Source: Chloranthus sessilifolius (taxonomy: Eukaryota > Streptophyta > Magnoliopsida > Chloranthales > Chloranthaceae). Taken from it: a stretch of 64,000 nucleotides of DNA. Location: the NCBI GenBank assembly GCA_021018995.1, contig CM037588.1, positions 92,106,765-92,170,764 on the forward strand, in the 5' to 3' direction. The first letter of the stretch is position 1. Each line of letters starts with the position of its first letter. Below the pieces are notes generated by a model. The model searched no databases, was not told the DNA's origin, and worked only from the letters and a program-made list of their open reading frames with translations. Both the position numbers and the translations under genes were made by a program. Positions 12,164-23,097 of the stretch are shown here, piece by piece.

Positions 12164-13530
12164 TTAATTACATATAATTCCAAAAATCAAAAAAACATAC
12201 TTTGAATATAAAAAATAATACTCCTGCAATCTCTGCTCAATCTGCCGTATCACCCTGTTGCTCATCCTCCTCGTCATGTGGCTGCTCAGCCTCATCGTCA
12301 TGTCCGCCAGTGCCAGAACCAGAAGCCTCAGGAATATAGGCACGTGCCGCTGCCGATAGTCTGATGGGTACATGAAGCACATAGTCTCAGCGATCAACGC
12401 CTCATGGTAGTCAAGGCGTCGGCTCAACTGACGATTGTTCTCAGCCATGAGGGCGAGAACGTCATCAATAGTAGCAGTAGATGCACACTGAGGTGGTGGG
12501 GGCACACGTATCGGAGCACGCCGCTGAGGTGGAGCTGCAGCTGCTGGCTGATCCTGAACTGGTACGTCATGTGTAGGCTGCTCTTGGTCTTGAGGAGCAT
12601 CGAGTGCAGCACCATGTATAGGTGGTACTTGTTCTTTGGTGCGGAGACTCTTCTTCAATTGATTATAAGTTTTGTTTCAAACCTTGAGAGAGTATAGCTT
12701 CACGTTATCAGTTAGTCTCAGCTCATCATTAGGAATAATATACTTCTCACCTCCCGAATAATCCTCAATCATACTGGATATGAGGTGAGCGTATGGAATC
12801 TCATCTACCGGTTTCGCTCCCCCTCCATCATCTTTCCTCTTGAATATTTCATCCCCTCAAATACAACCCTTGGGGCACTAAACCACTAGCTCATATATGC
12901 TGAAAATAAAGCCTGATGTACTTCCTCGACCCTCTTGGTCTTATGTCTCATAGGGTAAAGGTTGCATTTGAAAATGACTAGGCAAATCAACCCTCTTGAT
13001 TGCCATGCCCGAACCTTACCTGCCTTGGGTCATTCTTTCTATAACAATGTGAAAATTCATTGGCTCTTTGTTTTGCTCCCGCAAATCGATTTTGTTACCA
13101 TAATCGACGTAGCACTCGAGTGTGTTGCTAGCATGGTCATGAGTGAACTCATATACTCTTCCATCTATTTTGGTACAAACGGTGTTTGGTTTATCACCGA
13201 CGTACATATTTTGGTAAAACAGTTTTACCAAACGGGGATAATAATAGTCGTGAAGTGGGTTGAGCAAATTTTCTAACCCGACCTTTATAAGGTAATCACG
13301 GGCCTAATGGGTTATACCCTGTACACCACGCTCTTGAGAAAGCGTCGGATCAATGATATACTCCGTCTCAAAACCCTTTGCTGCCCACCACGCATTAGGA
13401 CATTCTCATGGTGGTGGTGGTGGTGGCTGTGAAGAGGGTGGTGGTTTGGGTGGTGGCTGCGAAAACCCGGTCGTGTGGTGGGTTGCTTCGACTTCGAAGG
13501 TTTCGAAGATTGCCTTGTCTTAGGTGACAT
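12164..13530 (-). mobile_element. Gypsy-1 extra ORF region (plant transposon protein-like), decayed
   Basis: Lies between the chromodomain end of pol and the 3' LTR, on the pol strand. It begins MSPKTRQSSKPSK (basic) at 13530 and contains RLVKLFYQNM and KIDGRVYEF, then a C-terminal part with NRQLSRRLDYHEALI. The same blocks, in the same order, occur in the Gypsy-2 extra ORF (RLVRLFYQYL, KVDGRVLRF, NRRMDFQDAML). The family resembles the plant domain annotated as putative plant transposon protein (Transposase_32); this is recalled, not searched. It is broken. Confidence 0.65.
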
Positions 13531-13770
13531 ACTAGATTTCTAAAAAGAAACTAAAAACTAGGGCTTAAAAATGCAGATTTGAATTTGAGTTCAAAAGCTC
13601 AAGGAAGTTAGGGTTTTACCTTTCAAAGAGATTTGGACTCAATCTCTTGAAAAATCCATGCTTGATCATGGTTGAAAATCTACCCCTCTATCTCCAAGAA
13701 CAAACATAAGGAAACCCCAAGGAAAAACCCAAAAATTTCTAAAATTTTCGAATCAAGAAAACTCGATTCC

Positions 13771-13780
13771 CTTATATATC
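13771..13780 (-). promoter_or_regulatory. TATA box for the Gypsy-1 extra ORF (inferred)
   Basis: The minus strand reads GATATATAAG about 240 bp upstream of the extra ORF start (13530) and directly downstream of the palindrome cluster 13788-14085. The order palindromes, TATA, ORF suggests an internal promoter separate from the LTR. Confidence 0.5.
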
Positions 13781-13787
13781 GCACAAA

Positions 13788-14085
13788 TCAATCAATCAAT
13801 TTTCAAAATCGATCGATCGATTTTCACTTAAACTAAGCCGGTTGAAAATTTCGTTTTCAATCGATCAGTTTCAATTTCGATCAATCGATTTTCATAAATT
13901 TTTGTCAGTTCATATTTTGCTCTCTGTTTTTGTGATTTCGATTGATCAGTGTGCATTTCAATCGATCGGTTTCAAAATCGATCGATTTGTTTTAATTTCG
14001 ATCGATCGGTTTTCACAGACAAAGCCTGTGTCTCATTTCTGTCAAATCGATCGATCGATTTAGGTTTCAATCGGTTGGTTTTGAC
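13788..14085. repeat. CGATCGATCG palindrome cluster (Gypsy-1 internal)
   Basis: About ten near-palindromes of the same class as in the Gypsy-1 LTRs. Between 13938 and 14010 four successive sites keep an exact 20-bp period with unrelated 8-base spacers (TGTGCATT, TTTCAAAA, TTTTAATT). The cluster sits between the end of pol and the TATA box of the extra ORF. Confidence 0.9.
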
Positions 14086-14216
14086 AGAAAACTTCAAAAT
14101 TTGAGTTTCTCTCCCAATTGATTGCAACTTCTCAACTTTTGAATATATTGTTCTTTATAGCTCCAACAAGCTACTATATACATATCAAATCATCAAGTTT
14201 GTAGCTTGATGAAATT

Positions 14217-17200
14217 TACGATTTCCAAAACTTTTCACTCTCATTGAAACAATTGAGGGTATTGATCTCGGCTTCGCGCTCCCAAGTGGCCTCTTCCGCT
14301 GAATGATTCTGCCACTTAACAAGCACTAACGGAATACGTTTTGTGTCCAATACATGTTCCTTTCGATCGAGTATCTCACGGTCAGATCTTCATAAATCTT
14401 GATTGGTTGATCACCAAAAATGTGTAGGGTCCTTCACGTACTTCCTTAACATCGATACGTGAAACACATTGTGTGCCCGATCAAGTTGTGGGGGTAAAGC
14501 AATTCTGTATGCTACTTCACCATCTCGTCCCAAAATTTCAAAAGGCCCTATGTAGCGTGGGCTTAGCTTTCTTTTCTTTCCAAAGCGCATCACACCTTTC
14601 ATAGGTGAGATCTTGATAAACACATGATCGCCAACTTGAAAATCGATGCTTGTCCTCTTTATATCGGCATAACTTTTCTATCTACTCTGAGCTGTCTTGA
14701 TCCTTTCACGAATCAGACGAACGACTTTGGCATTGCTCTCAATGACTTTCGGACCCAATATAAGTTTTTCTCTGGTTTCTTCGCAATTAATCAGTGATCT
14801 ACATCGCCGTCCATACAATGCTTCATAAGGTGCCATACCAATACTTGTATGAAAACTGTTATTGTATGCAAACTCGATCAATGGTAAATGCTGATCCCAT
14901 GATCCCTGAAAATCAAGCATACACACTCTGAGCATATCTTCAAAGCATATCTTCAATGATTTGATTCACCCGCCCTGTTTGTCCATCCGTTTGTGGGTGA
15001 AATGCCGAACTGAAATCTAATCGCGTGCCCATTCCTTCTTGAAACTTTTTCCAAAACTTTGAAGCATATAACGGGTCACGATCTGAAACAATATTGGCTG
15101 GAATACCATGCAATTGGACTATCTCCTTCATATACATCTCTGCTAGCCTTCCTGCCGTATACATCGTGTTATATGGCAAGAAGTGAGCTGACTTGGTTAG
15201 TCGATCAACGACCACCCAAATGGCATTGTGCTGCTTTGCTGTCCATGGTAATCCCAATATGAATTCCATAGAAATTGACTCCCATTTCCACTCTGGTATT
15301 GGCAGAGGTTGCAATAAACCTGCCGGATGTCTGTGATCCACCTTCACTTGCTGACATACTAAACACTTTGAAACGTATTCAGCAACATCTTGTTTCAAAC
15401 CTCTCCACCAATAATTCTTCTTCAGATCCTGGTACATCTTGGTACCACCAGGATGAATAACATACTTAGACTTGTGGGCTTCGTTTAAGATAGTTTGCCT
15501 AAGGTTGACATCGATCGGTATACATAAACGTCCCTAAATAATAGCGATCCATCCTCCTTGATGGAGAAATCTGGTCTACTGCCATAAATCACACCTTGTC
15601 TAATCCTTACTAACTCTGCATCTTTCATCTGTAACGCATAAATGTGATCGAAGATCGTCGGTCGGATCGTGATGTTAGCCAACAAGGCTCCTGAAGCTTG
15701 TACCTCGATCTTTGTGTCATATAGAGAAAGATCTTCTAGCAGTTTTCATCTATGAATCCCTATGATAAGGCTAGACAGTAGAGCCGAACTCTTCCGACTC
15801 AAGGCATCTGCTACAACATTAGCCTTGCCTGGATGATACTGTATGGAACAATCGTAGTCCTTGAGAAATTCCATTCATCTTCGTTGCCTCATATTTAGTT
15901 CTTTATACGTAAACAGGTATCTGAGGCTCTTATGGTATGTGAAGATCTCAAACGTTTCTCCATACAAGTAGTGGTCGTATATCTTCAATGCAAAAATAAC
16001 TGCTGCCAATTCCAAATCATGCGCTGGATAATTCTTCTCGTGGTCCTTAAGCTGTCTCGACCCATATGCAATAACCTTCTTATTCTGATTGAGCACACAG
16101 CCTAAGCCACTGTGTGAAGCATCACTATATACAACAAACCCTCCTCTACCTGAAGGAATAACAAACATTGGTGTTGAAGTTAGTCTTTTCTTGAGTTCTT
16201 GAAAACTCTTTTCACACTCTTCAGCCCACTCAAACTTCACATCTGTTCTTGTCTGTCTCGTGAGCGGTCCTGAAATCTTTGAAGAACTGTCTGTAATACC
16301 TAGCCAGACCGAGGAAACTATGAATCTCAGTCACAGTCTTTGGTTGTTCCCATTCCACTACTGCCTCGATCTTTGCTGGATCCACTGTAACACCTTTTGA
16401 GACTACATGTCCTAAGAAGCTCACCTTCTCTAACCAAAACTCACACTTACTGAGTTTTGCATACAACTGATGTTCACGCAGTGTCTGTAGAGCAATCCTT
16501 AGATGTTGTTCATGCTCCTTCGTTTTCGAGTAGATGAGGATGTCATCTACGAACACAACTATACAAGTATTGAGATGTGGTTTAAACACCCGATTCATTA
16601 GATCCATGAATGACACTGGTGCATTGGTCAATCCAAACGGCATCACCAAGAACTCGTAATGCCCATATTTGATTTTGAATGCCGTCTTCTATAAATCTTC
16701 TACTTTAACTCGCAACTGATGGTATCCAGATCTCAAGTCAATCTTGGAAAAGAATCTTGCACCTTGTCACTGATCAACCAAGTCATCTATTTTGGGCAAA
16801 GGGTATCGATTCTTGATGGTTAACTTATTCAACTGACGATAGTCGATGCACAATCTCATCGACCCGTCCTTCACAAATAAGACCGGTGCTCCCCAAGGAG
16901 ACACACTGGGTCTTATGAATCCTTTATCTAGGAGTTCCTGCAGTTGTTCCTTTAACTCTTTCAACTCAGCCGGAGCTATCTGATAGGGAGTTTTAGAAAC
17001 TGGCTCCGTGTCTGGTGCTAAGTCAATGGCGAACTCCACTTCTCTCTCTAGTGGCATTCCTGGTAACTCATCTGGAAACACGTCCTCAAACTTGCAAGCG
17101 ATCGGAATATCGGTTATGATGTTTTTTCTCTTCCTTTTGCTCTTGTAGACAAGCAAGGTATCCACTACATCCGTTCTTCATCAAGCATTTTGCTCGGATC

Positions 17201-18956
17201 GCGGATATAAACGGTATGATGGTTGATCGTATACCAAAGAATCTGAAGGATCTACCTCCATTGGGGTGAAATGTGACTATCTTTCTTCGGCAATCAACAC
17301 TCGCATTATGAGCGGATAACCAATCCATGCCAAGGATTACGTCGAAACCTTGCATATCGAACAGAACCAGGTCAACTGCTGCCTCATGATCTGTATAATC
17401 CCTGATCGCGACAACTACTGACCTACACACCGTATCGGTGCTCACGGAGTTTCCCGTCAGAAGTGATACCGCCAAGATAAACTCTAATGGCTTGGGAACA
17501 ACTTTCATCTTCCGTGCAAATTGAGGTGTTACACATGAGTGGGTAGACCTTGCGTCTATCGACACTCGAGCCTCATAGCTATAATAGTCACCATCCTTGT
17601 ACATTTGTAAGGTACCTTAGATGTATACAAACTATCAAGTAGTTCCAAACTAGCAATGAAAAAGGCTATTTACTATCATGCACCTTCTTCATCTAAAATT
17701 TAATAGAATAGATTGACAACATATATAAAGTCATACCTTGGATCACGTCGTTGGTATGCTGAGCGTCCTGAGCGGTGACTGCATACGCACGACCCTGAAT
17801 CGTAGGCCTCATGGTCCTTATAAGCCTCGGCGTAACAGCTGATGTCGTCCTCTCTTTTCTCAGCTCTGGGCAATCCTTGATCATATGACCCATCTTTCCG
17901 CACTTAAAGCATCTGCCCGTGCCTCGTCTACAATCTGAGGTCTTGTGAGCTTTGCCACATCGAGCACACGTCTCAGTCGGAGTGGATGATGCTGCCCTAG
18001 AGAAACCATGGGTAACTGATATTTCGGTAGTGGTAGCAGGGCCCTCGTAACGAAAAGGTCTCCTAGATGTAGGCATAGGTGGTCTAGAGTAGTTTGTCTG
18101 AGCAGGTTGTCTTGGGACTAATGCTACGAATTGAGGCCTTTTGTTCATCGGCTTGTAGTTGCTTAATCTGCCTTGCCCTTGTTCTGCTGGTCCCGTCTCT
18201 TATATATATCATCGATATCCTTCTCGGCTACCAGCGCCTTTCCCATAACCGCTCCATAGGTCGCCAACTCCATTACGGAGATCCTATCACGAATGATCGG
18301 CCTTAAGCCGCTTTCAAATTTGTTGGCCTTCATTATTTCCGTGGCCACATATTGAGGAGAAAACCTTGACAGCCTCGTGAACTCCGTACCATATTCCCGT
18401 ACGGTCATCACTCCTTGCTCCAATGTCAAAAACTTTGCTGCCATCTGGTTCCTTACTTGCTTTGGGAAATACTCCTTGTTGAACACCTCAACAAACTCTT
18501 CCCAAGTCCACAATCCGTCTGGATTGTCTTGTTCTCTCATCCTTAAAACTGACTTCCACCACGGATCGGCTTCTCCCTCCAATTGAAATGTGGCCCAACT
18601 TACTTTCTCCTCTTCTATACAAGGGAATCTCTGGAGGTGCTTCTCAATTTGATTGAGCCATTTTTCCGCCTCAAGCAGATCCGTCTGCCTATAGAAACTA
18701 GGAGGTCTCAATCTCCTAAACTCAACAAAAGCTGATGGTGTCTGTGGAATCGGAGCTGTAGGTGACTGACATTATTCGTAGCCATCAATGTCGTCTGTTG
18801 AGCCATGGCATTAGCCACAGCTTCCATGGCTTGCGCCATTCTCTGCCTGTCCTCTCTCTCTTGATCTCTTTCTTCACCTGTTTCTTGATTTCTTTCTTCC
18901 GGAACTTCTCTATCACCCAATGGAACTCTATTGGAACTCGTGGGAATATCATCCAC
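14217..18956 (-). mobile_element. Gypsy-1 gag-pol region, decayed
   Basis: Reads right to left: gag with retrotransposon-gag core (WATFQLEGEADPWWKS) and CCHC knuckle; aspartic protease region; RT with [16 protein letters not shown] and [10 protein letters not shown]; RNase H with [10 protein letters not shown]; integrase with zinc region (CLVCQQVK), VVVDRLTKSAHFLP, VSDRDPLY and [10 protein letters not shown]3-like end SPRYIGPFEILGR; and a chromodomain-like tail. The order PR-RT-RH-INT is that of Ty3/gypsy. The integrase wording (LPLIEFAYNNS, YEALYGRRCRSL) fits the Tekay/Del lineage. It is broken and no single long frame spans it. Confidence 0.9.
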
Positions 18957-19140
18957 ATGTCTCTAGTTCTGTCCACGACCGCCTCTCGGTCGTCATCTAC
19001 CTCTAGTGGACATGGCGTTCTGCAATGTGAAACCAAAAGTTTCATTAGCGGAAGGTCCCTATATTCTGACAAAATCTTAAACATATAAATCACATCTAAG
19101 GTTTGCCAGAAATCTCTAAAGCATATATTTTGATACCAAC

Positions 19141-21585
19141 TGTAACGGCTCGGATTTCCGAACCCGGAAACCATTGTCGTCAGGACCACCCATAAGGCGA
19201 TCCCCGAACGAACTTACGAACATTTGGTACATCTACACACAAAACGGAAACAAAGCACATAGTTTAACTAAGCAAATAGAGTCATCGTAAGGAATTAAAT
19301 ATCCAATTTGATATAATGACAACATTCGTATCATAACAAAAGACAGTTCTAATCCCATACAAATCACATGGACAAACGAACCGAACCGAACCACCAGTGA
19401 TGAATAACTGTCACCAAAACATGGTTCGCAAAATAATACAGTACTACATAATTACATAAGTTCTAACAAAAATTGGCTAGACGTACCAAGCCTTACAATC
19501 AAATCTCAAAATAAGTACAGCTCTGCCCACTAGAAAAACTCATCAGGAGGGGGCTCAGTCTCCTCCTCTGGTATGTACTCAGGGTCCTCAGGATCTATGT
19601 CCTCAGTACCCGCATCTACACCTGTACCTGTGACGTATAGTCGAGGGGTGAACTAACATCTAAGTTCAATAGGGAAACATAACTAACATGCATATTTTCA
19701 CGTCACACATATATCTCATGACATAATTCAAAACACGCTTTTCTTGCTTAGAATCACAATTTAAAAGTTTTTAAATTGACACGAAATGAATATCTTATGC
19801 ATATTTCAAAACACACTTATCATGGTTGTTAAAACTTGTTCTTGTAACACAGAAACTTAAATCAATTACTTAAATACAATCTCGAGCATATATAGCATCG
19901 AGAGCCACACATATACCGATGGGAACCCAAACCATCGTCGTTCAATGAACAATTTACACAATGCCCTAAGCCCCTTCGAACGAGGTGACTTGTGCCGAAT
20001 GAAGTATTACCGCAGAATGATAATCAAAGAACGGATATCCCGCCGTACCGGAGCACATAGGTTCGTTCCGCATTAATTCTTAAATCAAAGTGCGAAATTT
20101 AACTTATAGTTTATCACTGTGAATTGTGGTAGTTTATACTAGGTTTGAAGTTTTAATATTCAACGCTCACAAACACACATAGCTGATTCTTTCTGATGTC
20201 ACATACACACAAAATTGATTTCACACACACAACACATAATCTTTCGGAGTGCACATACACACACACACCTTTCACATTTAAAACCGTAAAAGAATTTCAT
20301 GCTCATCATTGACAAAATTCATATTTCACACACACTTTCATCACATCACAAAATTCATGATAGTTGTAATCAAATGCACGTGTTACTGAATTTTCCCTAC
20401 TTCAATGCAAAGCCAAAACGAATGCTTCTTATTCCGAGCTAGCTCTCCTAGCATATACTCACGCTCACACCTAAAACACGCAAATTTACTTCCCGTAAGA
20501 CATAAATGACAAGAAACAGGAAGACTAAAAGTCCCACACAGTTCTCCTTCCGAAAAACTGAAAAAATTCTGAATATGTCCAAATCGACCGATCGATTCCC
20601 AAACTGATCGATCGGTTTCCAAAATCGATCGATCGAAATATATTTCGATCGGTCGGTTTCATAAAAAAACCAACACATTTCCCATGTCACAATCCGATCG
20701 ATCGGTTTCTAGATTGATTGATCGAATTCCATTTCAATCGATCGGTTCCTTCAGATAACCACACACTTCTGATGCCCTAATCCGATTGATCGGTTCCCAA
20801 ATCGATCCATCGAATTTCAAATCGATCGATCAAATTCCATTTCGATCGATCGATTTCTTCAGAAACCCTCCAACATGCTCACTATTTTCTTAAATCGGTC
20901 GATAGTGTTCAAACCGATCGATCGGTTTCTCCAGAAATTTTCATACTTTTGCTCTGGCAAAATCGATCGATCGGATACTTGTTTCGATCGATCGGTTTTG
21001 TCAGATTTCTCACATACACGGGTTTCAACTTCCTAAACTTATTTTTCTTCATATTTGACTTCTTTTCTTCTAATTTTTTACCCATATCGTACATAGAGTC
21101 TACTATAACTAAAAATCACAATTTCACATAAGTTTCCTCACCTTTAATTGATCGATTCCTCGATCCACGAGCTCACGTCCAAGTGAGGGTTTCAGAGTTG
21201 AAATTTTTGGGTTTCTATTCGAACCTCCATCCCCGAACTCCACGCACAGCTCCAATCTTGCACCCACACACACTAATTTATGGTTCTCCTTTCTTTTCTC
21301 TCTTCTTAATAAATTTTCACCAACCAAAGCAAGAGAAATGAATTCACTTATCCAATTGGCTTTTATACTTAAAAGCGTAGTGTTAGGGTGTTAAGCCGAT
21401 ACAGTGTACTTCGGTGTATGTTACCTCATCAAATGGTTCTTACACTTCCTAATTATTTCTTATCACTTAAGATTCATTCAAACTCATCAGATCACTTTAA
21501 TATTTTTATATTCTCTGGTGCGTGACTGGTCGAGCCCGCTCACCGAGACGGATTGTTCAAAAGTCGAAATTTTTGGGACTTCACA
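19141..21585 (-). repeat. Gypsy-1 right LTR (5' LTR), 2445 bp
   Basis: Begins TGTAACGGCTCGG and ends GGGACTTCACA, followed by AAGTC. The Met-type primer site lies just left of 19141. It contains the shorter version of the palindrome cluster (20583-20998). Confidence 0.9.
20583..20998. repeat. CCGATCGATCGG palindrome cluster (Gypsy-1 right LTR)
   Basis: Counterpart of 10676-11212 with the same flanking words (TATATTTCGATCGGTCGG, CTTCAGATAACCACACACTT). The five-unit 20-bp array of the left LTR is represented here by one site near 20693-20728. Confidence 0.9.
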
Positions 21586-21701
21586 AAGTCACTTTTACTT
21601 TTAGTCTCGTTAGCTAGTTTATGCACGTCCCTCATGCGCTTCATTTAGCCGCAGTCATCACATTCTGAGATACTTGAAATTCATCCCATGTGGTATTATG
21701 C

Positions 21702-21927
21702 ATAGTTTTAAAACACGGAGAGTCAATGAGTTAACTCGCCCGAGTTACTTGACTCGCTGGGATTTCGAGTTGAGTCTGAGTCAAGTCAAGATCTCAGTAG
21801 GATGATGTAATCAGGGTTCATAAACTGCCCTTATATATACAATATTTTCATCAGATAAGGTTTTAGGATCCCTATTTTTTTTAAAAGCAATAAACTACTC
21901 ATTTTAACACCATATCTTTCCATCTTT

Positions 21928-21984
<57 letters not shown>

Positions 21985-22077
21985 TAAATTATCGAGTGAT
22001 AGCGAGTCAAGTTTATCCGAGTGTTCGAGTTAATTCGACTCAACTGACTTTCGAGTCGAGTCACGTTTTAGAACCAT
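21702..22077. mobile_element. MITE, MULE-like, in Copia-1
   Basis: Inserted in copia RNase H sequence with direct repeat GGTATTATGC / GGTATTATGT at 21692-21701 and 22078-22087 (9-10 bp, typical of Mutator-like elements). Terminal inverted repeats are ATAGTTTTAAAAC and ATGGTTCTAAAAC, with further inverted similarity inward (GAGTT/GACTCG words). A (TA)n run occupies about 21933-21980. No coding sequence. Without it the copia frame reads across. Confidence 0.8.
21933..21980. repeat. (TA)n microsatellite
   Basis: About 24 TA dinucleotides inside the MITE at 21702-22077. Length is likely to vary between individuals. Confidence 0.95.
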
Positions 22078-22082
22078 GGTAT

Positions 22083-22585
22083 TATGTATCATTCTCATGG
22101 TTGCTTTCATATGTCTGGATACACCGATGCTGATTGGGTAGGCTCGACTACTGACTGTTCGATTCCTGAGTATTGTGTTTCTTGGAGGCAATCTTCTTTC
22201 ACGAAGGAGTAAAAAACAACCTGTTATCTCCATGTCTAGTGTTGAGGCTGAGTATCATGTGATTGCTCTTGGAGCATGTGAGTTATTATGGCTTCACTCT
22301 CTCATTTCTGAGCTTAATTTTTCATTATTTATTTCCATGCTTATTCATTGTGATAACAAATCAGCTGAAAAGATTGCATCTGATTCAGTGTTCCACATAT
22401 GAAGCATTTAAAAGTTGAGATTCACTTTGTCAAAGAAAAAGTTAGGATCAAACATGGAACTTGTTGATATATCCTCCTCAAAGCTAGCTGACATATATTC
22501 ACCAAGGTTGTTGGGCCGACTCTTCTTCATGACATCTCTGTCAAACTGGGTATGCATGATTTTTATGCTCCAGATTGTGGGAGAG
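22083..22585 (+). mobile_element. Copia-1 RNase H end and polypurine tract
   Basis: Reads SGYTDADWVGS, then LLSRRSKKQPVISMSSVEAEYH, the canonical copia RNase H. The late conserved words (IHCDNKSA, LKVEIHFVKEK) follow, then the purine tract GTGGGAGAG before the 3' LTR. It continues the copia RT broken off at 9235, which supports the nested reading. Broken. Confidence 0.8.
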
Positions 22586-22863
22586 TATTGGTGTGTGTAC
22601 TTTGTATGGGTTTGCATAGAAAGTATGTTCCTTTTTTCCTCGTATTAGGGATATACTCGTCATTTGAATATTATTGGTTATTGATATAAAGGCTTGTGGG
22701 TAAACTCTAACCTAACTAGGCCCTCTCATTTGTTCTCTATCTCTCTTACTCCTCTCTTCTCCTATATGCTATCTCTAACCCTAAACCTAAAATCACTAAC
22801 CTAACCCTAAAGCTACCAACCTAAAACACTATTTACTTAACTCCATACCTCTTTTTCCTTCTA
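22586..22863 (+). repeat. Copia-1 3' LTR
   Basis: About 278 bp, aligned with 1678-1837 plus 5511-5631. Contains TATAAAGGCTTG and a CTAACCCTAA-rich end. Confidence 0.7.
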
Positions 22864-23097
22864 CTGCCCTCCTTTATGAGGCTTGTACTCCTTTTTCTTT
22901 TTTTTTTTTTTTTTGGTTGGAGGGGGGGTTGTCCTCGGCCCTTGTGTGGCTGATTTAAAAAGAAACAAGTGCTTGATTCAATGTTCTTCTTGGGAATGGT
23001 TAAAAAAAATGAGGTACAACAGATCAAGGGGCACAATGAGAAGCTAGAAGCTAAGCCGAGAAAAGAAGCAAAAGCAAAAAAAAAAAAAAAAAAAAAT
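22864..23097. other. Flank with poly-T and poly-A runs
   Basis: No gene. A T run near 22893-22912 and an A run at 23076-23096. The last five bases (AAAAT) repeat at 31912-31916 and are taken as the target duplication of Gypsy-2, tentatively because the sequence is simple. Confidence 0.4.

Larger units (their letters stand above)
9236..21585 (-). mobile_element. Ty3/gypsy chromovirus (Gypsy-1, Tekay/Del-like), long LTRs, extra 3' ORF
   Basis: LTRs 9236-11798 and 19141-21585 (TGTAAC...TTCACA) with near-identical 5-bp flanks AAGTT (9231-9235) and AAGTC (21586-21590). Purine tract at 11799-11811 on the minus strand; Met-tRNA-type primer site (TGGTATCA) just left of 19141. Parts, right to left: gag 17.7-18.96 kb with knuckle CFKCGKMGHMIKDCP, protease near 17.5 kb, RT 16.3-17.1 kb ([11 protein letters not shown]), RNase H 15.9-16.2 kb, integrase 14.4-15.6 kb, chromodomain-like end near 14.25 kb (VKWQNHSAEEATWERE), then palindromes and an extra ORF at 12.16-13.53 kb. 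All major parts are present, but the copy is broken in roughly half a dozen or more places. LTRs differ by a few per cent by eye. It is inserted in Copia-1 RT. Confidence 0.9.
1678..22863 (+). mobile_element. Ty1/copia LTR retrotransposon (Copia-1), broken, hosts nested insertions
   Basis: The LTRs are about 280 bp. The 3' LTR is 22586-22863; the 5' LTR is split into 1678-1837 and 5511-5631. They match along their length (shared TATAAAGGCTTG, CTCTAACCTAACTA and ACCAACCTAAAACACTATTT). A tRNA-Met-type primer binding site (TGGTATCAAATCAGG) starts at 5634 and a purine tract (GTGGGAGAG) precedes the 3' LTR. Parts in order: protease-like region about 6.45-6.97 kb, GAG-pre-integrase and integrase 7.1-7.6 kb (WHAKLRH, then VFIDDCTG), RT 8.3-9.1 kb, RNase H 22.1-22.4 kb (GYTDADWVGS, SSVEAEY). 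It is an old copy with many breaks. Insertions inside it: 1838-5510, 6592-6803, 9236-21585 and 21702-22077. A target duplication was not resolved. Confidence 0.8.

Noticed and set aside
14411-18956. Plus-strand frames of 60-110 codons opposite Gypsy-1 pol
   Set aside because: They are shadows of the minus-strand pol region and match no family.
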